From Candidatus Sulfotelmatobacter kueseliae (lineage in GTDB: Bacteria; Acidobacteriota; Terriglobia; Terriglobales; Acidobacteriaceae): 46,075 nt of DNA. The position numbers and the translations under genes are program-made. A model generated the notes under the pieces. That model saw only the letters and a program-made list of their open reading frames with translations, did no database searches and was not told the origin of the DNA. Positions 25,448 to 34,900 of this stretch are shown here, one piece after another. The stretch is from positions 1 to 46,075 of the forward strand of contig OMOD01000168.1 of the NCBI GenBank assembly GCA_900290255.1, written 5' to 3'. How positions within the stretch are numbered: the stretch's first letter is position 1; each line of letters begins with the position of its first letter.

Positions 25448-26986
25448 CTAGCCCACCATCGCAGTCTGCTTTCCCGCCGGCGTTCCCGCCAGCCGCGCTT
25501 CGGCCTGCCGCACGGCTCGTCGTGCCGCGACGATGGCCTCGTTGGTGGTTGACTCCGGTCCTTGCGAGTCGGTGTTGGCGAAGAAGACACGATCCATCGG
25601 CTGCCGGACCAGCGGCTGCACCTCGGTATAGAGCCCGGGTGTGGACATATACATGGGATGTCCGCGGCGGTAGATGTGCACTTCCACCGGATCGACGTTG
25701 GTTTCGGGCGTGAGCTTCTGAAAATCGCGCAGCACGTTGGCGGCGATTTTGCGCGCGCCACTCTCGGTCAACAGAGAACCGCGGTTTTCTTCCTTCATGG
25801 GCGTGTAGCAGCTCAGGATGTTGTACTTCTGCTTGTAGCCGGACTTCTTGCGAACAACCCAGTCGGCGACGATGAAATCCGTGAACGTGTTGCCCGGGCA
25901 CCAGGTGTCGTATCCTTTGTTGAACACCGGTTTATCGAAGATCAGGTTTACCACGCAATACGGGGCATAGCGAATCTGCTGCATGGCGCGGCTTTGCCGG
26001 TCGGGAAGGCCTTCCACAATGCGCCGCGTGATGAACTTCGGCGTCGCCATGATGACCGCTCTGGCAGACACAGTCTTCAACTCCGCGCCCGACATGTAAG
26101 TCACTTGAACATCTTCTTTGCCCGGGACCACGGCTACGGTGGTTGCGCCCGTCTGCATGCGATCGCCTAACGCGGGTTGAAGAATTTCGGCAAGCTTCTT
26201 CGTGATCGCGCCTAAGCCACCCGGCCAAGTGTAACGAGGGTCGGAATAGCTCTGACCGACCACATCCTGAAATTCGCTGATGGCCAATGCTGCCGCGGTT
26301 TCGTCGGTAGTCGCGCCCCAATTGGAGGGGCCGAATGTGTCCCACCACTGCTTGATCTCGGGCGCGTACAGCTTCGTGAAGCTGGAAAAGGGAAGGTTGT
26401 ACAACTCCGTGGCGCGCTTCTCGACATCAATGGAGAGCATCTCTTTCTTGAATTTCTTGAAGCTCTCGCGAGCGATCGGAGGATACGGCAGCTTGTTCAG
26501 CCCATCGCCCCAGGTATCGGGCACGAATTCGCCCCTGATGATGCTGCCATCGGGGCAGTTCACCGGCAGCGGGTCCAGGCCGATTTCCCTGGCGAAGGTG
26601 AATGCCTCGGAATCGGACCAGATAAAGGCAGAGCCGGTTGCGTAAGCGGAGCCTTCGTATTCCATGGCGTAGGCGTTGCCGCCCCAGTGCGGTTCCTTTT
26701 CGAGCAGCAATACATCGCGATGCTGAAGGTGATGCGCTGCCGCCAGCCCGCTCATGCCTCCGCCCACAATCACGACATCGTGCTTGGCCAAAGCTGGAGG
26801 ACGGGAGAAGATCTTGCCGTCGCGCACCTGGTGGCAGATGCGATTGTCCTCGCCGTCGACGTTGGCGGCGTGGTTGTCACTCGCTTCTCCGGTTTGCGCC
26901 GCCACCAACGAAAGGTCGAGCGGGCATCCTGCGGTCACTGCGCCGGCCACCACGAACTTGATGAAATCCCTGCGATTCGCGCTCAC
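25448..26986 (-). CDS. Tat-exported FAD-dependent amine oxidase / polyamine dehydrogenase-like
   Basis: Start GTG 26986 with GGAGG inside the end of the preceding permease gene, giving 512 residues. ANRRDFIKFVVAGAVTAGC (about 3-21) is a twin-arginine signal, and TAGC resembles a lipobox, so the enzyme is probably exported folded with its flavin. HDVVIVGGGMSGLAAAHHL (about 68-86) is the FAD-binding GxGxxG, followed by LLEKEPHWGGNA. The C-terminal FAD loop is FANTDSQGPESTTNEAI. It resembles spermidine dehydrogenase/amine oxidase flavoproteins. Its operon with PotABCD-type genes supports amine oxidation in the periplasm, but the substrate is inferred. Confidence 0.75.
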   Translation of the reverse strand: MSANRRDFIKFVVAGAVTAGCPLDLSLVAAQTGEASDNHAANVDGEDNRICHQVRDGKIFSRPPALAKHDVVIVGGGMSGLAAAHHLQHRDVLLLEKEPHWGGNAYAMEYEGSAYATGSAFIWSDSEAFTFAREIGLDPLPVNCPDGSIIRGEFVPDTWGDGLNKLPYPPIARESFKKFKKEMLSIDVEKRATELYNLPFSSFTKLYAPEIKQWWDTFGPSNWGATTDETAAALAISEFQDVVGQSYSDPRYTWPGGLGAITKKLAEILQPALGDRMQTGATTVAVVPGKEDVQVTYMSGAELKTVSARAVIMATPKFITRRIVEGLPDRQSRAMQQIRYAPYCVVNLIFDKPVFNKGYDTWCPGNTFTDFIVADWVVRKKSGYKQKYNILSCYTPMKEENRGSLLTESGARKIAANVLRDFQKLTPETNVDPVEVHIYRRGHPMYMSTPGLYTEVQPLVRQPMDRVFFANTDSQGPESTTNEAIVAARRAVRQAEARLAGTPAGKQTAMVG

Positions 26987-26987
26987 G

Positions 26988-27836
26988 TCAGGCCTCCTCC
27001 GAAGTCTCCAGCAATTCCGCGCCCAAGTCAGCACCGCCCTCGCTGCGCACGCGCAGGCGATACCAGAAAACGATGGTCACCAGCGAGAAAACGAAGATTA
27101 TGGTTGATACGGCGTTGATCTCCGGCGTGATGCCGCGGCGCAGGCGTCCCCAAATTTCCAGGGGCAGTGTATTGTCGCGGCCGATAAGGAAGAAGCTGAC
27201 GGCGATCTCATCCATCGAGAGGGTGAAGATCAGCAACGCCGCTCCGATGATCGACAGCTTCAGGTTCGGCACGGTCACCCGCCAGAATGTCTGCCAGTAG
27301 TTGGCGCCCAAGTCGAGCGAGGCTTCTTCCTGCGCCCGATCCAGTTTCTGCAAACCGGCAAAAACTTCCGTCGTCGCTACCGAGATCAGCGCCGTCCCGT
27401 GGCCCAGCGTGATGGTCAGCAGGCTGAGCTTGAGGCTCGCCAGATTGAACAGCATCAGGAGCGAGAGACCGGTGATGATTCCCGGCAGAATGAGCGGCAA
27501 CAGCACCAGCCGGCGGAAAAGGGCTTTGCCGGGAAACTGTGCCCGGTCGAGCGCGAGCGCCGCCGGGACACCGAACATCAGGGAAATGGCCATGGCGGCA
27601 AACGCCACTTGCAGGCTGTTAAACACCGAATCCCAGATCGCGCCGTCGGCGAACAACATGCGATACCAATCGAGAGTGAGATTGCGCGGCGGAAATCCTC
27701 CGACTCCTTGCCCATTGAAGGAATACAGAATAAGGACAGCGATCGGCAGATACAGGAATCCGAACACCACCGCGGCATGCGCGAGCAGCCAGCGTGAACG
27801 CGGGGAATTGGCTGTCGCGCTCACGAGAAGCTCCAC
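26988..27836 (-). CDS. potC: polyamine-type ABC transporter permease (PotC-like)
   Basis: 282 residues, about six membrane spans. LPLILPGIITGLSLLMLFNL (about 111-130) and the coupling EAA loop EEASLDLGANYWQTFWRVTV (about 171-190) mark the PotC/PotI permease family. It overlaps potB by 16 bp and leaves one base before the amine-oxidase start, so the operon is tightly packed. Substrate could be putrescine, spermidine or a related amine; the gene name indicates family only. Confidence 0.85.
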   Translation of the reverse strand: MELLVSATANSPRSRWLLAHAAVVFGFLYLPIAVLILYSFNGQGVGGFPPRNLTLDWYRMLFADGAIWDSVFNSLQVAFAAMAISLMFGVPAALALDRAQFPGKALFRRLVLLPLILPGIITGLSLLMLFNLASLKLSLLTITLGHGTALISVATTEVFAGLQKLDRAQEEASLDLGANYWQTFWRVTVPNLKLSIIGAALLIFTLSMDEIAVSFFLIGRDNTLPLEIWGRLRRGITPEINAVSTIIFVFSLVTIVFWYRLRVRSEGGADLGAELLETSEEA

Positions 27837-28669
27837 CTCTTTTCCAGCCGCTCCGAGAAGAACAGCAGGCTCACCACCAGCACCAGCATCGCGAGCGAAA
27901 TCGCCGCACCCAGGGGCCAGTTATAGGCCGCGCCGAACAAACTGACCACGATGTTCGAGATCATGATGCCGCTCGGTCCACCCAGCAGCAGCGGCGCAAG
28001 AAAATCGCCCAGACTGAGCACGAAGGCGAACGTTGCGCCGGCCAGAACGCCGGGAATCGACAGCGGGAAGATTACTTTCCAGAAGGTTTGCGCTGGAGTT
28101 GCGCCCAGGTCATGCGACGCTTCCACCAGATTGCGCGGAATATGCTCGAGCGCGGCGTAAATCGGCAGGAACGCGAAGGGCGTGTAGATGTGAGTCAGGG
28201 TCAACACGACCGCGAATGGGCTGTAAAGCAGAAAATCAAGCGGATGACTGATCAGATGCGCGTACTGCAGCGACGTGTTCAGTACCCCGTCCGCGCCGAG
28301 AATCGTTTTCCAGGCGTACGCGCGCACCAGATAACTGACCCAGAGGGGAATGATCACCATCTGGTAAAGCAGATCTTTCCGCTTGCCGGCATAGAACGAG
28401 AGAAAATATGCCAGCGGATATCCCAGTAAAAGCGAAAACAGCATGACGCGGGCCGCGATCCACATCGAGCGCAAAAGCGTCTGCCAGTACACGGGCTTCT
28501 GCAGCAGTTCTTCGTAATTGGCGAAATTCCAGGCATGAACGATGGTCTGGGACGGCGAAACCGCCCAGAAGCTGTAGCAGAACATCAGCAGATACGGCAC
28601 CAGCAGAAACACCGCGACCCAGGCCAGCGGGGGCACAGTCACAGCCGTTTTGTAGGCTCGGGAAAACAT
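27821..28669 (-). CDS. potB: polyamine-type ABC transporter permease (PotB-like)
   Basis: 282 residues. The N-terminal helix LAWVAVFLLVPYLLMFCYSF (about 15-34) and the EAA loop EASHDLGATPAQTFWKVIFP (about 184-203) identify a PotB/PotH permease. Its ATG shares one base with the potA stop (TAATG), showing coupling. It should pair with the PotC-like subunit and the PotA-like ATPase. Confidence 0.87.
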   Translation of the reverse strand: MFSRAYKTAVTVPPLAWVAVFLLVPYLLMFCYSFWAVSPSQTIVHAWNFANYEELLQKPVYWQTLLRSMWIAARVMLFSLLLGYPLAYFLSFYAGKRKDLLYQMVIIPLWVSYLVRAYAWKTILGADGVLNTSLQYAHLISHPLDFLLYSPFAVVLTLTHIYTPFAFLPIYAALEHIPRNLVEASHDLGATPAQTFWKVIFPLSIPGVLAGATFAFVLSLGDFLAPLLLGGPSGIMISNIVVSLFGAAYNWPLGAAISLAMLVLVVSLLFFSERLEKRWSFS

Positions 28670-29769
28670 TAAATCCTTTCAGGAGATTCGCGCACCAGCA
28701 CCGCATCCGACGCGGAGAATTCAAGCTCGACTTCGTTTTGCAGCGCGCTCCCGCTTGCGGTTCTCACGACCAGAACTAATCCGCCGGCACACTGCACGCG
28801 GATCAACTCGGTGGCGCCGTGAAACGCCTGATGGAGAACCCGGCCGCGCGCTCGTACAGCGCCGCTCACGGCTGTGCCTCCCACGCGAACGTGCTCCGGC
28901 CGAAGGGAAAACAGAACCGGCCCATCGGGCAACGATGCCGGCCAGGAAAGCGTTCCACAGCGCACCACGCCGCCTTGAGCTGACCCTTCGAGCAGGTTCG
29001 TGTGCCCGATGAACTGCGCCACATAAGCGGTGACCGGACGGCTGTAAATCTCGCGCGGCGTGGCCACCTGCTCCAGTTCGCCCGAGCGCAGCAAGGCGAT
29101 CCGGTCCGACATCACCATCGCTTCTTCCTGATCATGAGTGACGAAGACGAAAGCGATGCCCACTTCCCGCTGCAGCGATTTCAGTTCGACCTGCATCTGG
29201 CGGCGCAGGTTGGCGTCCAGCGCCGAAAGCGGTTCGTCCAGGAGGAGCATCCGTGGCCGGTTCACCAGGGCGCGCGCCAGCGCCACGCGCTGCTGCTGGC
29301 CACCGCTGATCTTCGACGGCTTTGTCTTGGCGTGCGCCGTCATCTTCACCTTGTCGAGCGACTCCGCCACGCGCTGGTTGATTTCGGCTTCCGGCCGCTT
29401 CGCTACCCGCAGACCGTAGGCGACGTTCTGTTCGACGGTCAGGTGAGGAAAGAGCGCGTAGTGCTGAAACACAGTGTTGACGCGGCGACGGTAGGGAGGC
29501 TGATTGCCCAGCCGCTCGGCTCCCATCCAAAGTTCGCCCGAAGTCGCGCTCTCAAAGCCGGCAATAATCCGCAGCAGGGTCGTCTTCCCCGAGCCGCTTT
29601 CCCCGAGAATGGTCAGAAATTCGCCCTCGGCAATCTCCAGAGAAATATTTCGCAGCACCACATTGCGGCCAAATGCCTTGGCCACATTGCGAATGCTGAG
29701 CAGGGTAGGTCTCTCCGTGGCCTGCTCGCTCGGGGCAGCCGCGCTGGTGGGAATGGTTGAGGAGGTCAT
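28669..29769 (-). CDS. potA: polyamine-type ABC transporter ATP-binding protein (PotA-like)
   Basis: 366 residues. Walker A GESGSGKTTLLR (about 55-66), Q-loop VFQHYALFPHLTVEQNVAYG (about 99-118), signature ISGGQQQRVALARAL (about 154-168), Walker B RMLLLDEPLSALD (about 173-185) and H-loop FVFVTHDQEEAM (about 206-217). A C-terminal TOBE region (LFSLRPEHVRV) is typical of the PotA/MalK/FbpC group. It powers uptake through PotB and PotC and follows potD after 40 bp. Confidence 0.92.
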   Translation of the reverse strand: MTSSTIPTSAAAPSEQATERPTLLSIRNVAKAFGRNVVLRNISLEIAEGEFLTILGESGSGKTTLLRIIAGFESATSGELWMGAERLGNQPPYRRRVNTVFQHYALFPHLTVEQNVAYGLRVAKRPEAEINQRVAESLDKVKMTAHAKTKPSKISGGQQQRVALARALVNRPRMLLLDEPLSALDANLRRQMQVELKSLQREVGIAFVFVTHDQEEAMVMSDRIALLRSGELEQVATPREIYSRPVTAYVAQFIGHTNLLEGSAQGGVVRCGTLSWPASLPDGPVLFSLRPEHVRVGGTAVSGAVRARGRVLHQAFHGATELIRVQCAGGLVLVVRTASGSALQNEVELEFSASDAVLVRESPERI

Positions 29770-29809
29770 TGGTCGTGTTCGCTCAGCGATGTCGGTACGG
29801 ACAGACGAG

Positions 29810-30877
29810 CTATTGCGCCGCCTTCACGTCGTTCCAGATCTCGTTATACTTGGCCCGCCGCGGGACACTCTGCCAGAAATAGATGTGCTTCTGGTAGCTG
29901 TCCACATCATCCAGGTGCAGGGTCTTTACCTCGTCCGGCGTCATGAACTGTCCGGCCTGAGGATTCGCCGGAACGTAATGCGTCTTGTCGGTCACGAGCT
30001 TCTGCGTCCTGGCTTCCACCATGTACTCCAGAAACTTGTGCGCCAGTTCCTTATTGTCACTGCCCGCCGTGATCATGAGATGATCGATCCAGCCGGTGGT
30101 GTTTTCCTTCGGAATCGTCTCGCCGGCAGGAAAGCCGGCTTTCTTCAAGTCGGCGGTGTTGAGCGGCCAGCCCATGGCGATGGCGATTTCGTGATTCTCA
30201 AACAGATTGGTCAGCTCACCGCCCGTCGACCACATCTTTCTGATATTGGGTTTCAACTCTAACAGCTTTTTCTTCACCGCCTCCAATTGTTCGTCGCTCA
30301 AGTTGTAGAGTTGCGAGGGATCGGGCTTGTCGTAACCGAGCACCTGCGCCGCCATGTAGACGGTGGAGAGATCGTCCCACACAGAAATCTTTCCCTTGTA
30401 TTTCGCATCCCACATCACGTTCCACGAATCCGGAGGCGCCGGGAAAACGGTCGTGTCGTAGATGATCGGGTTTGGCCCCCACATGAAGGGCACGCCGTAC
30501 ACCTGACCGTTGGCGCGCACCAGCGGCAAGGAAGTAAGCTGGGGGGAAAGCTGGCTATAGCTCGGAATGTTCGCGAGATCGAGCGGCGCAGCCAGTCCGG
30601 CCGCAGCGATCGCCGTCGCCACATCGCTGGACGGAGAAATGACATCATAATTGCCGGCGCTGCCGCCACGCAGCTTGGCCACCAGTTCATCACTCGATCC
30701 CATGTACGAGGCCGAGACCTTGCAGTGATTCTGTTCCTCGAACGCCTGGACGAACGAAGGATCAGCGTAGCCTTCCCATACCAGGAGGTTGAGGGTGGGC
30801 GTCTTCTTCGAGCATGATCCGATGAACAACAGCGGCGCCAGCACCAGCAGCAAATGCCGAATTGGTTGACGGTTCAT
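29810..30877 (-). CDS. potD: polyamine-binding lipoprotein (PotD/PotF-like)
   Basis: ATG 30877 has GGAGGAAAG just upstream; a start 42 bases earlier is poorer. 355 residues. A lipobox ends at IGSC (Cys22), so the mature protein is membrane-anchored in the periplasm. LNLLVWEGYADPSFVQAFEE (about 28-47) is the conserved start of PotD/PotF-type solute-binding proteins, and VISPSSDVATAIAAAGL (about 79-95) forms the first pocket loop. YLNxxxxD-type ligand contacts cannot be confirmed by eye. As the first transporter gene after the regulator, it is probably the most abundant component. Confidence 0.87.
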   Translation of the reverse strand: MNRQPIRHLLLVLAPLLFIGSCSKKTPTLNLLVWEGYADPSFVQAFEEQNHCKVSASYMGSSDELVAKLRGGSAGNYDVISPSSDVATAIAAAGLAAPLDLANIPSYSQLSPQLTSLPLVRANGQVYGVPFMWGPNPIIYDTTVFPAPPDSWNVMWDAKYKGKISVWDDLSTVYMAAQVLGYDKPDPSQLYNLSDEQLEAVKKKLLELKPNIRKMWSTGGELTNLFENHEIAIAMGWPLNTADLKKAGFPAGETIPKENTTGWIDHLMITAGSDNKELAHKFLEYMVEARTQKLVTDKTHYVPANPQAGQFMTPDEVKTLHLDDVDSYQKHIYFWQSVPRRAKYNEIWNDVKAAQ

Positions 30878-30946
30878 CTTTCCTCCCATGGGCTGTCCGC
30901 GGATGGCGGACTGCTCCACTATCTCTTCGTGTTTGCCAACTCCGAT

Positions 30947-31747
30947 TCAAAACGTAGGCGGAGTGTTCACCCACAAGACCTGAGTTTCCCCGCGCCCAGG
31001 ATTCCTCCAGCGATGGGGAATCGCGCTCTCAAAATAAAAGCTATCGCCAGGCTTCAGCCGGTGCTCTTCTCCGTCGAGCGTGATCGCCAGCTCTCCGCGC
31101 AAGACGTAAATGAATTCTTCTCCTTCATGAGTGTAAGGGTCGCCGCTGCCGGCTTCGGGCGCGATCCGGAAGAGATGAGGTTCCATGGTGGTGTTGCCCC
31201 ACGCCAGCAATTCCATGCGTACGCCCGTGCCGGCCTCGAGTACCTTGCGTTCCGCCGGGCGGATCTGCCGGGTTGTGGTCCCCCCGGCATTGAAGAAATC
31301 CAGAATGTTGGTCTTGTAAAACCGCGCCAGCTTGCGCAAAGTTCCAACCGAGCCGCTCATTTGAGAACGCTCCAGCGCACTCAGAAAGCCTACGGAAATT
31401 CCCGCGGCCCGCGCCACCTGGGCGAGCGAGAGCCGGCGCCGTGCCCGCAATTGCCGCAGATGGGCTCCGATGACCCCGGCGCTGCCATCGCCCGCCGGCT
31501 GTATCTTTCCCTCGCGCCTCAGCAGCTGCACGATGGCGGCTGCGTTGAGGCCCCGCACCTTGCGCAGAAAGCGGGCCCGCTTCAGTTGGGTCACGTCTTC
31601 CCGCGTGTACAGCCGGTATTGGCTCGCGGTGCGCCGCGGGCGCGCCAGGCCCAGGCTCTCCCAGGAACGGATCACCGACGGCGAGATGCCCACCATCTTC
31701 GCCACTTCTCCGATCTTCAAATAGGGTTCCGCGCCGGGCCGTTTCAT
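30947..31747 (-). CDS. MerR-XRE-cupin triple-domain transcriptional regulator
   Basis: 266 residues with two different DNA-binding domains. Residues about 10-78 are a MerR HTH: YLKIGEVAKMVGISPSVIRS, WESLGL, YRLYTREDVTQLKRARFL. Residues about 93-146 are an XRE HTH: LRQLRARRRLSLAQVARAAG, ISVGFLSALERSQMSGS. Residues about 185-262 are a cupin: EGEEFIYVLRGELAITLDGE, LKPGDSFYFESAIPHRWRNP. XRE-cupin proteins such as PuuR sense putrescine-pathway amines; the extra MerR unit is unusual. It stands at the head of the potDABC-oxidase genes and faces the TonB-receptor arm, with tandem palindromes between. Sensing of a polyamine or its aldehyde/acid product by the cupin is an inference. Confidence 0.88.
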   Translation of the reverse strand: MKRPGAEPYLKIGEVAKMVGISPSVIRSWESLGLARPRRTASQYRLYTREDVTQLKRARFLRKVRGLNAAAIVQLLRREGKIQPAGDGSAGVIGAHLRQLRARRRLSLAQVARAAGISVGFLSALERSQMSGSVGTLRKLARFYKTNILDFFNAGGTTTRQIRPAERKVLEAGTGVRMELLAWGNTTMEPHLFRIAPEAGSGDPYTHEGEEFIYVLRGELAITLDGEEHRLKPGDSFYFESAIPHRWRNPGRGETQVLWVNTPPTF

Positions 31748-31825
31748 GGTGATCAGCCGCCCGCCTAGAGATTCTTCGATGGCAAGGAGATATTTTTTCC
31801 GCTTGACAGTCCCCGCCCCAGTTCA

Positions 31826-31876
31826 CTAACCTTACACAATTATAGTAAGGCCTAACCTTCCGGAATTATAGCAAGG
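31826..31876. promoter_or_regulatory. tandem palindromic operators in the divergent promoter region
   Basis: Two 25-bp copies (31826-31850 and 31852-31876) start CTAACCTT, share AATTATAG and end AAGG, agreeing at 21 of 25 positions. Each contains an inverted repeat: CCTTAC/GTAAGG (31830-31850) in the first, and a weaker CCTT/AAGG pair in the second (31856-31876). The centre-to-centre distance is 26 bp. On the minus strand each holds a perfect TATAAT, and TTGTGT 16 bp before the outer one makes a plausible promoter for the regulator. ACCTTAC/GTAAGG arms are reminiscent of MerR-family operators. The likely ligand is the regulator at 30947-31747. Confidence 0.7.
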
Positions 31877-31941
31877 TTGTGGGTAAACACAAGCCGTCGC
31901 ATTCAAGAAAAAACAACAACTCCCGGAGGTCTGGAGGTTCC

Positions 31942-34900
31942 ATGTCGCTGCGAACCCGTTGGATGCTGCTTTGCCCGCTGGTGGTAATTTGCCTTCTGTT
32001 CCCAACCTTGATGGCTGCCCAAGGCGCCACCGGCCGAATTATGGGCCGCGTGTCAGATCCCTCAGGCGCGGTGCTGGCTGGTGTGAAGGTCACGCTCACC
32101 AATCAAGCCACAGGTGTCAGCCGGGAAGGGCAGACCAACGAGAGCGGCGACTATTCCTTCGTGAGCGTTGTGCCGGGAACGTACCAGGCCAGCTTCGAAC
32201 TCACCGGTTTCAAGAAGAACGTGCAGAAGGATTTGATCCTCCAAGTAAACCAGGTGCTGACACTGGATTCAGTCCTGCAGATCGGCGGCACGCAGGAAGT
32301 TGTGGACGTTACTTCGGAAGCGCCGCAGATTGACACCACCAGCACGCAACTGGGCGCGGTCATCAACGACCGTTCCGTAAATGAACTGCCTTTGAACACG
32401 CGGGATACTTACCAATTCCTGCAGCTTCAGCCCGGCGTGCAGGCGCAGCTGGGATCGAGCGGCAGCCTGTTCGCCGGCAGCAGCGATGCTGGATCCGTCT
32501 CTGTCAACGGCGGACGCACCCGCGCCAACAACTTCAGTGTCAACGGTGGCGACGCCAACGACCAGTTCGTCAATACCCCCACCATCCAACCGACTCCCGA
32601 TGCCGTCGAAGAGTTTCGGGTCATCACCAATACCTTCGACGCGGAATACGGCCGCAACTCCGGTTCCGTGGTTAACGTGATCACCAAGTCTGGAACCAAT
32701 GCTTTTCACGGAAATGTCTATGAATATTTCCGCAACACGATTCTGGATGCGCGCGGCTATCCTGACACAACCAAGCCACAGCTCAATCAGAATCAGTTTG
32801 GCGCCACATTCGGTGGTCCGATCAGGAAAGACCGCACTTTTTTCTTCTTGTCGTATGAAGGGCGCCGGATCCGTGATGGGCAGCCCGGGCAGTTGCTGAA
32901 CGTTCCGACCGGCCAGCCATCGCTGACCTCGCCCACCGGGGAATTCGGTGGGGACTTCTCTTCGGTGGCTTCTGCCGCCGCTGGCGGATTTGCCGGCAAC
33001 ATCTCCAGCAGTGACGCGCTGGTGTCCCAAACCTTGAGCCAACGGTCGGCAGGCGGAGTTACCTGCCTGAACGCGATCCTGTCACCCGCCATCGGCGGGG
33101 TAGCTCCGGGGCCCGGTGTTCCGTGGGCGTCCATTTTCCCCACAGGCGTCATTCCTGTGCAATGTCAGGATCCCGTAGCCGCCAATTTACTTCAGCAGTT
33201 CGTTCCTGCTGCTAACATCGGGACCAACCAAAACCAGGTCGTCCCGGTGGGGACCGACAACGCCGACCAGTTTACGGCCCGCTTCGATCACCGCATCAAC
33301 GATCATCAGAGCTTAACAGCTTATTACTACTTCAATGACGGCCGTCAGCTGTTGCCCTACAATACTTTCGAGGAAGCTGGCGCCACCGTTCCCGGCTTCG
33401 GAAACTACTTCAACCTTCGCAATCAGCAGTGGAACTTCACTCATACCTGGACCATTGGTAACTCCCTGGTCAACGAGGCCCACTTCACCTACATGCGCGA
33501 GGGCCAACTCGGGTACTTGAAGCCCCAGACTACGAACCTGGTCACGTCCTCCTGCTCCGGAACGGTCGCCCCCCAGTATTGCTTTACCGGACTTTCGGAT
33601 TCCGCCTTCATCCAGAATAAATTCGGCACGTTGCCCAAGCTGGGCATTACGCCGGGGTTGCCTTCCAACCTGACGGGTGTTCCCTACGTCTCCATCTCTG
33701 GAGGCGCGCAGTTTGGCAACAATTGGGAGGGGACACTTCCTCAGGTCGGCAACAGCTTCCAATGGTCCGATGGCCTCACCTGGGTGAAAGGCAACCACAC
33801 CTACAAGTTTGGCGTGGATATCCGCCGCGCCCGCTTCGACCAGTACTACTACTTCGACGTAAATGGCTATTTCACCTTCAACAACAGCGGTCCCAATGCG
33901 ATCGTTCCCAGCGACGGCGACCAATACGCCGAGTTCCTGCTGGGACTGAACGACACTTATGTTCAGGGCTCTGGGCAGCGCGAAGATATTCGCAGTACGG
34001 CGGTGTATCCGTTCGTCCAGGACAGTTGGAAGATCAAGCCTAACCTGACCTTGAACTACGGTTTGCGCTGGGAATTGACTCCTCCTCCCACCGACATCAG
34101 CGGCCACGTCGAAACCTTCCGGCCCGGACAAAATTCCACGGTGTACCCCTGCGGAATCACGACCAGCGCGACCTACTGGGAAAACCCGCCGAATAACGTG
34201 GCAGGTCCCACTTGCGCCAATACCGGTACTGCACCGACAGGCTTGGTTGTTCCGGGCGATCCCGGCGTCCCCGCCGGCTTGACTTCAACCTATTACAAGT
34301 CTTTCGCCCCACGCATTGGTATAGCTTACAGTCCGGATTTTAAGAGTGGCCCCATGGCAAAGCTGTTCGGAAGCAATGGCAAAACCAGCATTCGCGCCGG
34401 CTGGGGTCTTTTTTATAACCCGATCGAAGAGCTGGTTTTGGCCCAGTTCGGCGCGGAGCCTCCTTTTGGCGGCAGCTCTTCGCTCTCCGATACTCTTTTC
34501 AACACGCCCTTCGTGAGTCAGCTGAGTACGAACTACATCCCAACGCCTAATCCTTTCGGCGGCATCATCACCCCCACGAAAAGCGCGCAAACCGATTTGT
34601 CCCTGTTTCGCCCTATCCTTCTTTACGGCGAATTCGGACCGCACCTGCGCTCGCAGTACACCACTCAGTACAACCTCACCATCCAGCGCGAGCTGAGCGC
34701 CAGCACCATGTTGCAGATTGGCTATGTCGGATCCCAGGGCCATCGCTTGCTGGCCAGTCACGACATCAATCCCTCCACGCCCCAGACCTGCCTGGATATG
34801 TACAACATATCGCAGTACTACTTGCAACAAAACGCTGGCATTCCGGACGCGCTCAGCAGCGCCTATGGTTGCGGCCCAACGGTGGAGGACAGCCAGTGGA

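Noticed and set aside
25448..26986. Carotenoid desaturase-like (CrtI) assignment
   Set aside because: The FAD motif is shared, but the Tat signal and polyamine-transport operon fit an amine oxidase/dehydrogenase better; not proven.
31879..31941. GTG start 63 bases upstream for the TonB receptor
   Set aside because: It would place a basic, Asn-rich stretch ahead of the signal peptide and lacks a ribosome-binding site; ATG 31942 has GGAGG.
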